This document shows positions 55,472-64,000 of a stretch of 64,000 bases of DNA, in pieces (the stretch's first letter is position 1; each line of letters starts with the position of its first letter). The notes under the pieces were generated by a model. That model worked only from the letters and a program-made list of their open reading frames with translations, searched no databases and was not told the origin of the DNA. The translations under genes were made by a program, and so were the position numbers. The DNA is from Berberis thunbergii (Eukaryota > Streptophyta > Magnoliopsida > Ranunculales > Berberidaceae): the NCBI GenBank assembly GCA_003290165.1, contig QNQO01002058.1:62001-126000 (forward strand), read 5' to 3'.

Positions 55472-58400
55472 TTTTTTTTTTGAAAGGCAAGCGTGGGGGT
55501 TTATATGGGCTCCCCAGGCCACGGAAAAAGAAGTAAGGAACAGATTGGTTACATTCGCGCATATTTCCTACCTCTAGCATCATCAAATACAATCTTTTTA
55601 ATATCTTCCGCAAAAGAACTTGGTATGATCTCAACAAACTCATGATTTGGTAACAATTTTGCTAGTTTATCCGCCGCCTGGTTTGTTTCCCGTACTGCAT
55701 GCATGATCCGACAACCTGCAAAGTTGTTTAAAGCTTCCTTGATCCTTCTAGTTATATGGATTGCTTCCTATGGAGGGACTTTGTCAGTAGTAAGGTACTT
55801 GAAAGCCATATTGGAGTCACTACATAATGGACATATAAACCGTTCTATAACCCTCCATTTGAGCAGTTTATCATGTGTTTTAAGAGCCTTATGCATTGCT
55901 AACCAGGTGATGAAGTTCTGTCTCGGTATTCTTCCTGTGAACCACACCAACTTGGACCATGATATTGATTGTGTTCTGCTCCTCATTGAGTGATATGCAC
56001 TCCTGTTTGAGAACTCCCCAGCTTGGCCCCCCATCCAGGTGGCTACATCTTTATGTTTAGTGTCCATCTCCACCATACCAAGGTCGTCACATATATCAGT
56101 AAGGTTTGTTCTTCCAAGCCTGCCAATATCCCATTTGCCATTGTGGATAAGTGCGCTGACTGTTGCATTGCGGTGCAAGGATGAATGGTAGGTTAAGTGC
56201 TGTGGAAATCTATTAAGAAGAATACCCATAGGATGCCAAGGGTCTTTCCACAGCTTAGTGTCCTTTCCGTCACCAATAGAGTGCACAATAAGTGAACTAG
56301 CCTGACCTCTGCAATTCAGGATATTGGGCCAACACCAAGAGGCTTCATTCGGTATGTCCATGGTCCAGAAATTATTTCCTTTGATTAAGTTGACTTTAGT
56401 CCACTGTACCCATAGGTTATTCTTATGAGAAGCAATATTCCATACATGCCGCATCATTGCTGCCTTGTTTGACGTTTCAATGCACCTTATGCCCAAGCCT
56501 CCCTCATTGTAAGGACTGCAAATACGTTGCCAGTTAACCATAGGTGTCTTGGCGTATGTATCAGAGCCTGACCACAGGAAGTTCCTCATCATTATAGTTA
56601 CAGCATCACGGACACTTCGTCGCAGAATAAAACAAGATGTCCAGTAAACATGCAGACTGTTCAGGACTGCTTTTATAAGGGTGGCTCTGCCTGCATATGA
56701 GAGAGTTCTGTTCTTCCACGATTGAACCCGTTTCCTGACTCTGTCTATCAGTGGAAGGCATTGATTGTAGTCCAACCTAGAGGATATCAAAGGGAGACCC
56801 AGGTACCTTACTCGAAGCGCCCCTAGATTGAAGTCAAGACAGCTAGTAATCAGCTGAATTTCGTCCCTGGGCACCCCAGATGCAAACAAGTTGCTTTAAA
56901 GCAATTGATAGCAAGTCCAATACATGACTTGAAGGTGCTCAAAGCCTGTGAGAGTGCCATTGCAGACCTGGTAGTTCCCTTGAAGAAGGCTAGTAAGTCA
57001 TCTGCAAAGCATAGAGTGATTTGTGGATTGGTACACTTAGGATGCAGCTCATACTCTCCTACTTCCACCTTCTCCTTGAGAATCAAATGGACCAGAACAA
57101 ACAAATATGGGGACATCGGGCACCCTTGTCTTATCCCTCTCTTGGCCTTGATGAATCCTTTAGGCAACCCATTGAGGGATATGGAGAACCTAGGTGTCGT
57201 GATACACACCCTCACCCAGTCAATGAACAAATCAGGGAATTGCATTTTCCGCATGACATGCTCAATTGTCTCCCATCTAACCGTATCATAGGCCTTCCGA
57301 AGGTCGATTTTTGCTGCACATTGAGGTACTCCATTGTCTCTGTGATAGTTCCTGACTAGTTCATGAGCTAGCTTCACATTGTCATGAATGTATCTTCCAT
57401 GTATGAAGGCTGATTGATTTGAGCTAACCAGCCTATGAATCACTTTCTTCATCCTATTTGTCATGATCTTGGTGAGGCACTTGTACAAGACATTACAACA
57501 GGAGATCGGTCAGTAATCAGCCCAGTAGGACGCATTAGGCACCTTTGTGATCAAAGTAATACACGTAGCATTCACCTCCCCAAGTAGCTTCCTGTTTTTG
57601 AAGTTCTTTACTGCCTCTGTAAAATCATTTCCTATAACCCTCCATGCTGTCTTGAAGAAGAGTGAAGAGAACCCATCAGGGCCAGGTGCCTTCTCTGATC
57701 CTATGGAAGCAAGCGCTTCAGTGATTTCATCCCTAGTCACCTCTTGAACCAACTCCAACGCCTCCACTGCACTGATTGTTCGTTCAGGTTGCAAGCCCTC
57801 AATGGTTGTTGAGTCATAGGCACTTTGTTCTCCAGCAAACAGCTGTTCAAAAAATTGAATGCATTCATTTTCTATATCCTTCACATTCTCTAGTTTTTCA
57901 TTATGAGAATTGTAGATTGCTAATATCTTGTTCTTTGCCCTCCTGTCACGCAAGTGCTGATGGAAATAGGTGACATTTTCATCACCGGAAAGCATGTGCT
58001 TCGCTTTAGCTTTTTGTACCACTTCTGCTTCAGCATTACGGGCTGCAAATGCATACTTCTTAACTGCCAATTTTTCAGTATTTGCAAGGTTAGGATTAAG
58101 GGGGTCCATTTGTAGTGAGCTTTGTGTTGCCTCCATGAACTGTCTAGCTGCAATGATACCACTACTGGCATTTATAAAATTGTTCTTTCTCCACTCCGTC
58201 AGTTGTCTTTTAAGAATCTTTAGTTTCTGTACGAAACAGTATGTTGCATTACCACTCACGGTCTGGCCCCAAGCCTGTTGTATCACGTCCATATAGCCCT
58301 GCTCATGCACCCAGTAGTTGTAAAACTTGAAGGGGATAGGTCCTGGATTCCTGTGCTCATAGATGGTTAGGAGAACTGGGGAGTGGTCTGAGACCCCCGG

Positions 58401-60802
58401 GTTTAGGAAATCCACCTCAGAGTTAGGCATGTCTATTAACCATTCTTGGTTAATCATTGCCCTGTCTAGTTTAGACATAACTCTATTCTCACCAATTTGC
58501 TTATTGCTCCATGTTAAGAAACACCCCTTATACTGACAATCAAAAAGACCTGACTTCAAAGCACACTCTGCGAAGTCAATACACTGTCCTGGTCTTATCG
58601 CCTCCCCTCCTACTCTTTCCTGTGAATTTAGTATCGAATTGAAGTCACCCAAAACTGACCATGGCAACTTATTAGTGACTGAAAATGTTTCAAGTTCAAG
58701 CCATAATTCTTTCCTGATTGTAGTGTAGTTGCTACCATATACGAAAGTGAGGATGGATGTGAAGCCATTTGGCCAGATAGCATTCAGAAATATAGCCTGT
58801 TCTGACCTTGAAACTACACTCATGTTTACTGCTTGAGGGTCCCAAAGGACCCATATTCTCCCGCCCTGGACTAGGTCGTTGTTGTCCACTGCTTGCCAGT
58901 CACGCATCAGTTCCTTATGTATTTTGTCTTTATTTTCATTGCTGACTTTTGTCTCTACCAACCCTATGATACTGACTTTCTGTTTGTGTATTAGTTTCCT
59001 CACTTCACTCTGCTTCAGGGGTCATTAAGGCCCCTAACGTTCCAGCAAGCAGACTTAATCATATAATCCTTGCGCTTGTGAGTTTCCACCCCCCACTAGG
59101 TTAGATTCATCATGTCCTATTGTATGCTTAGGTGCTCTAGTTGCTTGAGTCCTTTTAGTAACAGGTTCAGACTCCATAATTTGTAGGACATCAAAAGGGT
59201 TGCATTTGCTTCTTAAATTGTGAATTCTGGCCTGAGTCTGTGGCTGCTTAGAATGTCCCTTGTGAGTAGTTCCAGTCTCCAACCCCTTGCTTGTGACTCC
59301 CTGAGAAGCTTTAGTTGTTGTCTCCTTGCGGCGTCCAGTAGCTCTCACTGTGCTAGGGGCATTTGATTCTTTGTTAAGCTGGCTAGGAGATGCCTTATCG
59401 GACTGCCTGGGAGGATGTGTAGCCCTTGGTGGTTGGGTGCATGTGTCTTGCATACTGGTTGTTTCCTCTTGCCCACTGGCAACGAATTGTGTTGTGGCCT
59501 CTACTACTTGCAAACCTGACTGCCCATTGGTTTCCCCATTTGGCACATTCGCCTCCACTATTTGCACATCAGCAGTAATGTCAACTACTTCAGCTGCATT
59601 TATCAAGTTATTCTGTCCAGTGTGATACAACTCAATTGCTGTTTCAGTCATGCTTTCATGTTGCACAGCAGCTTGCATTCCCTCCTCTGAGGTATCTAGT
59701 GCTGCAGCTGGCGTACCACTCACAACTTGCACAATCTGCATGTCTTTTGGCACCTCATTTTGTTTGACATACTGCTTAGCCTGGTTGGCAGTATGTATAA
59801 CATGCTGGCTGTCAGTCAGGTCATTCAGGTTGTTGCTGTGGCTTTCATTGAGTTGCTCAATTGGTTCCTGATTCTGGGTTACTATGGGTGGGGTATTCTG
59901 GTGCTTAGGCTGCCTATCAGTTGCCTTACGTCGAATAGGAACTGTGGTCCAGCCTTCCTCTGCTTCCTCGGATCCCTGCTGTCCTGGAGCTGCTTTCCAG
60001 TATTTTGCAGTTGGAGTTGTTGTCTTCTTCTGTTTTGGACACGTTGCAGAGTTGTGTCCAAAACCTACACAATGTTTGCATCTCTCTGGCTTCCATGAGT
60101 ATTCCACTTCAACTCTCGTAGTCCTCCCATCATCAGAGACTACCTGGATATCTGTAGGGAATGTGCTGTTTGAGTTCATCTCCACACAGACCCTTACAAA
60201 TGAGAGCCTACTCCGCTGTTCAGTGGCTTTGTCTAGCATCAAAGGGACGCCTAACAGAGGAACCTTCCTTAAGTTGACCCAGACAGGGACTGAGTTAAGC
60301 ACCTCCACATCATCTTCCATATATGGTTTCCATGGTTTGATAATGAAGAGCTTGCTATATGCACAGGGCCTATTTCTAAGGCATGTAGCCTGTCTGTTTC
60401 ATTGAGAAACTTGAATGCAAACGCCTTGTCGCCATAAACAACCATCTCAAACCCGTTTTTAAGACCCCAAATACGTTTCAAGCTTTCATTAACAAAGCCA
60501 TAAGAGAGTCGTTTTCCAACAAAATTTCCTATTATGTATTGTTCACATTCAGTCATCCTGTCGCCATGTTCAACAACCTTAATTTGCACCACGGCTTTGC
60601 CATTCACCACAGATGGAGGAACATAGGATAACCTAGTTGCTCCTTGTTGGCTTTTGTTGGTGAACAATGATGCCAAACTCACCTTGTTGGTTCCAGTTTT
60701 GTTGATGCTGGCGGCTGTAGGGCCTGCAGGTTGTTCAACTGGAACAGGTGATGCATCTAATAACATTATAGGACTGACAATACCTTGTTCAGCATTGCTC
60801 CC
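55472..60802 (-). mobile_element. L1-type LINE, nearly full length
   Basis: 5331 bp, minus strand, with a 10-A tail (55472-55481 as T) and a perfect 10-bp duplication TTCATCATCA (55462-55471 and 60803-60812). It encodes ORF1 (59055-60829, frameshifted) and ORF2 (55500-59062, with stops and a frameshift). The 5' end lies inside or just before ORF1, so a short 5' truncation is likely. Confidence 0.85.
55500..59062 (-). pseudogene. L1 ORF2: endonuclease and reverse transcriptase
   Basis: Starts MIKSACWNVRGLNDP (ATG at 59060-59062), then a stop where a Lys or Gln is expected. The APE-type endonuclease has GLVETKVS, LGDFNSIL and SDHSPVLL. Reverse transcriptase has FIHGRYIHDNVKLAHELV, KIDLRKAYDTVRW, GIRQGCPMSPYLF and FADDLLAF, then the thumb (YLGLPLISSRL) and a zf-RVT region (FICPLCSDSN). 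A short RNase H-like end (VRETNQAADKLAKLL) follows, though most of that domain is missing. In-frame stops lie at 57507-57509 and about 55765, and a frameshift lies near 56885. Inactive. Confidence 0.92.
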
Positions 60803-60829
60803 TTCATCATCATCATCATCAAAGCCCAT
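59055..60829 (-). pseudogene. L1 ORF1: DUF4283 and zinc-knuckle nucleic-acid binding protein
   Basis: The N-terminal part (frame 60269-60829) has a DUF4283-like region (SYGFVNESLKRIWGL, EMVVYGDKAFAFKFLN), and the next frame (59055-60320) continues it (WVNLRKVPLLGVPLM) into a CX2CX4HX4C knuckle (CKHCVGFGHNSATC). A long Gln/Thr/Ser-rich tail follows. A one-base frameshift near 60350 joins them. The apparent start MGFDDDDDEG comes from the RTE tail next door, not from the LINE itself. ORF1 proteins coat LINE RNA. ORF1 overlaps the start of ORF2 by a few bases. Confidence 0.88.
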
Positions 60830-60974
60830 TCCCGATATTTTCGGGGTCAGCTACATGGATTTTGGTTCTCCAAGCAATGCGGTCTTCCCACATATCCTCG
60901 CCTAATCCAAACTCAATGATTTCTTCATTCACCGCCTTCATCCAAGTTTTCAACGGTCGTCCCCTCCGTCTACA
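60803..60974 (-). pseudogene. RTE-type LINE 3' end, 5'-truncated
   Basis: The minus strand encodes the extreme C-terminus of a plant RTE reverse transcriptase: RRGRPLKTWMKAVNEEI, then GEDMWEDRIAWRTKIHVADP, with its stop at 60819-60821, followed by a GAT-repeat tail. Only the last ~45 codons survive, typical of a 5'-truncated LINE insertion. Confidence 0.8.
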
Positions 60975-61110
60975 CCCTATTTTTGTTGATCTAAAGAGAT
61001 AATATCTTTCCTTTAGTTGGCACATCTTCGTTGATCCCACTTGTTCTAGACTTCTAGTGCTAAGTATCACTAAGTTTATGGTTTAGGGTTTACTTGCCTT
61101 TGCATATTGT

Positions 61111-62511
61111 GAATTTTTGTTCATCTTAAATTGAGGTTTTGATGCTTTTTTGTTTCTTGTGCTTTGCCAACCTTTTCCCACGAAGATGGTGTTCGTTTAA
61201 GGTTAGAAACCATTTTCTTTGTTCATGGGTCTTAAATATTTCTTTTTGGCCTTTTCTGAGTCATCTCAACATATTTTCAATCACAAGTCTCAAATTCTCT
61301 AAACCTTTTGAGTTTGTGATGTTAAACATTCCTCATGTGGGATTTGGGCTTTGCTTGAACCGGTTAATGGAAAACTCCCATGAAGTGTAAGCCATTTGAT
61401 ATTTCATTCACTTCTAAAAGATTGGTATTATTTATGTACTCTTTCTTATATATAAATACGTATACTATATATTCTTACTATTAAAGAAATATGATCCATT
61501 TGAGTTGCTTGATGAATGTGTAATTATCACTATTACTTGCATTAAATCTATGTTTGTCGATCACTTACCTTAATTAAGAAAAAAATGATGCAAGTGAATA
61601 CATATTTGTCTTGAACCGTCCTCATACGAGGTGTTAGATTTAGTTAATTAATGTCGTGGTAACTATTCTCAAAACAAAATGTGACTCCCTTTTTCCAATA
61701 AATCTTAGTTGGAGTAATTATGAAAGTGATGAAAATGAAGATTTTCTAGCTTGGATATTATAGTGGATATTGTAGTAAAGATACAAAAGTTAGTTCCAAA
61801 ATGAAAATTGAAGAGTTTTTTTTTCTTGCATCTTACCTTGTTGATTAAATAGGGTTTTGATGATGAAATGTCAAGATAATTGTTTCTTCTAGCAAAAACT
61901 CTTGTTTTTTTAAATTTCAACCTCGGATTCTTTATTTAGTGTTTGTTAGTTGAAATCATCTTGATAGGGTTAGCATGAAGGATGTCAGTGATGACGCCGA
62001 GGTAATTTAACCTTCTTTTCTATTGCACATGCTTTATTTATTTGGTGGTTGTTTGAATATAGTTATTAGATATTTTTTTCATTATTATTATTATTATTAT
62101 TATTTTATATTGTGTTCCATTATCTCAGAAAAAGTCATTCTCGACCCTATCTCCCTCTTACTGCTCAAACATAGTTCCTAGATTTAAAAAAAAAAATGTC
62201 TTTCAACTTATAAAAGCACATGAGAGAGAAAAATGAAAAAAAGTTGGCTTTTTCTCGAACATATCTTTGGTTCTAAGGAGTTGACTAACTCAGTCTGCAA
62301 ACTTGCAATTCACTCATTTTCGTATAGCATTGTGACTTCTAAAGCTTGTTTTGTTTACATAGAGAAATAATGACACCGGAAAAATTAGAAAACTAGACAA
62401 CTCTCCACTCTAAAAGAATCCACCAAAAGGATAGAGCGAGAACATAAGAAGAAATTTTTTTTTCACAAATAAAATACTTGCACTTGATAGAATCCACCAA
62501 TGAGGTAGCAT
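61111..62511. other. AT-rich spacer with diverged unit fragments
   Basis: No gene is recognised. Bases 61140-61290 match 3540-3700, and 62130-62350 resemble 540-740 ('agagaaaaatgaaaaa', 'ttctcgaacatatct-tgg'). An (ATT)n microsatellite lies at about 62080-62105. Confidence 0.5.
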
Positions 62512-64000
62512 TGATGCACTATTTTACTAGCACAACTTAATATCCTGCTTTGTAGTCGTAGTAAAAAATAAGTAGGGATTGTTCGTGACCGGGGATTAGA
62601 GGATTCGCTAACTAACACTAAAGGTGACTAAGAAATTAAATAAGAAAATGTTGGGGATTGGATTTTTTTAATTTTAAACTAAGAAAATTACTGTAAGACC
62701 AATAAAAACTTGAGAAGTAGATGATGTGAAATTAAACAAGGGTTTTATCTCCACACACCAAACATATGCTATGAATTAATATTCAAAAATCCCTTACTAA
62801 GTCCGTGAACCCACTGCATTAATCTTATTATTTTCTCAAATTCGTTGAATTAAACTAAGCATCGTTTTCAAGCTATTCTTTCTATGCTTTCTAATTAGGA
62901 ATCACAAGTTAGATAAATAACCCAATAAGTTCTATGAAAAATATGAACACTGACTAGACAATTACAAAATATGATTAACATCTTGTTCTAAACCTAGGTT
63001 TTTACTTAACCTTACCAACGTTCCTTGGTATTTACTAGCATGATTATAACGATTAGGTAAAACTCTCTTATACTCTAGCATCAAATCTTAGCATGCTTAC
63101 TAAGTTGGCCACCTTAACAAACATACAAGAAAAATTTCTTTATAAAGAAGTTAAGCAAAACACAATCACTAATCAGCAGAGAAAGATTTAATTCAATTAT
63201 TTCATAAAGCACATGTTTGGGGTTTCGAATCCACCCTTAGCTAACAGGGAGTTTAGCTAGACATATTAATTATGTTCAAACAATAGTCCATAGTCAAATA
63301 TCAAACTAAATAAGAAAAAAAGAGTGAAAGAAATAGAACACTGTCACCGCTTGCTGCGTGGTGGTGGAGAGAAATTATGTGGGTGCGAATAGCGCGTCAA
63401 GGAAAGAAAACACCCTTAACCTTCAATCACTGCTTTGTTCTTTTTTTGATCTGTTCACTTTACGTTACTTCACTTCCTCTGATCTGTTCACTTCACTTCC
63501 TCTATTCTGCTTTGAGAAGAGAATGCAAGAGTGGAGCAAGGTGTTGGGCAATCGATGGTGGAAGGGATGAGCAAGGTGGACTGGATTAGACAGACATAGA
63601 TGGATGATGGTTTCCTGCTGGTCGATTGGTGGAGAGCGATGAAAATGGTGTTTAGGTTGGTGATGACGGCAATGAAGAGGGGATTGCGAGCTGGGTTTGT
63701 GCATGACTGTGGGTTTGCTATAGCGAGGAGGGGTTGACGATCAGTGAAAAGGCTCACAGCTGTGTGATTGTGATAACGGGTCGATTGGTGGATGGACTGT
63801 GACGGCTTGCTGTGGTTGCAAGCAGCCCTCTCTCGAGAGCAGGTATTGTTCCCTTTATAACCGTTTTCTCTAGGTTTCCTTCTTTGCATTGTTTCTTTTT
63901 GCAATGTCTTCCAAATTCAAACCAGTTTGCACCACTTAGCTTCTATTTTGGATATTTGCTATTGCAATCTACACAAGCACAAAAACATGAATTACTACCA
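62512..64000 (-). mobile_element. Second copy of solo-LTR family A, inverted, cut by window end
   Basis: On the minus strand this is collinear with 14331-14424 joined to 27548-28917, ending GTGCATCA at 62512. It lacks the gypsy insertion, which supports joining the two parts of copy A. No primer site or retroelement coding sequence follows the end, so it is probably also a solo LTR. About 70-140 bp of its start should lie beyond base 64000. Open frames at 63358-63904 are not conserved in copy A. Confidence 0.75.

Larger units (their letters stand above)
55447..60990 (-). mobile_element. Composite LINE insertion: RTE fragment with L1 in its tail
   Basis: The 16-bp flanks CCCTGTTTTGGTTGAT (55447-55462) and CCCTATTTTTGTTGAT (60975-60990) match at 14 positions and bound a 5'-truncated RTE 3' end with a GAT-repeat tail. 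That tail is itself split by an L1-type LINE flanked by TTCATCATCA on both sides. The order of events is therefore RTE first, L1 second. Confidence 0.7.
48991..61110 (+). repeat. Tandem unit, copy 3, split by a copia and a LINE composite
   Basis: Starts with 'attaccattatgttta' (equivalent of 42855). It is interrupted at 49312-54263 by copia element 2 exactly at the 'aggtgaaacacagttc' landmark, runs from 54264 to 55446 with the usual blocks, is interrupted by the RTE/L1 composite, and resumes at 60991 with 'ataatatctttcctttagttgg' (equivalent of 48525) to about 61110. Confidence 0.8.

Overview
The window is plant nuclear DNA, most likely from a eudicot, and it is almost entirely repetitive. 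The evidence is a decayed plastid rpl16 fragment, LTR retrotransposons primed by initiator-Met tRNA, plant-type L1 and RTE LINEs, hAT, Mutator and Harbinger-type DNA elements, and long AT-rich spacers. I see no complete host gene. The only long intact reading frame is the 1546-residue Gag-Pol of a chromodomain Ty3/gypsy retrotransposon at 21420-26060.

Left part (1-14.2 kb): AT-rich spacer holding a Harbinger-type MITE (3746-4091), a half-copy of a GGGAT/CCCGT-rich hAT-type element (about 4600-4826), the plastid rpl16 relic (5617-5782) and a broken hAT transposase gene (10000-13378). A 961-bp non-autonomous hAT element (11207-12167) interrupts that transposase. Its interior carries the apparent promoter and first codons of a CC-NBS-LRR disease-resistance gene, which makes it a gene-capturing element.

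Centre-left (14.2-28.9 kb): a nest of retroelements with clear junctions. A 1.6-kb solo LTR (14193-14424 plus 27548-28917) was split by a minus-strand gypsy element (14425-27547). The gag of that element was then hit twice: by a 2001-bp solo LTR (18693-20693, TSD GTCAC) and by a plus-strand copy of the same gypsy family (20945-26519, TSD GATGC). The innermost copy shows no LTR differences and looks potentially autonomous. A second copy of the outermost solo-LTR family lies inverted at 62512-64000.

Middle (28.9-40 kb): spacer, a 1525-bp fold-back Mutator-like element with a perfect 9-bp TSD (31219-32743), a threefold tandem repeat of about 740 bp (34568-36790), and two related non-autonomous elements with TAGGGATGGCA-type ends and 8-bp TSDs (36934-37943 and 38392-39846). 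The second of these contains a 15-copy minisatellite.

Right part (40-62.5 kb): three tandem copies of a roughly 2-2.5-kb unit of unknown nature. Copy 2 holds a Ty1/copia element (43316-47875, TSD CCTCC). Copy 3 holds a second copia (49312-54263, TSD AGGTG) and a composite LINE insertion, in which an L1-type LINE (55472-60802) sits inside the GAT-repeat tail of a 5'-truncated RTE fragment. All of these are decayed. More diverged relatives of the unit appear at about 330-1260, 3540-3740 and 61000-62360.

The genes do not form a host pathway. They record successive mobile-element insertions, and target-site duplications let most of the layers be put in order.
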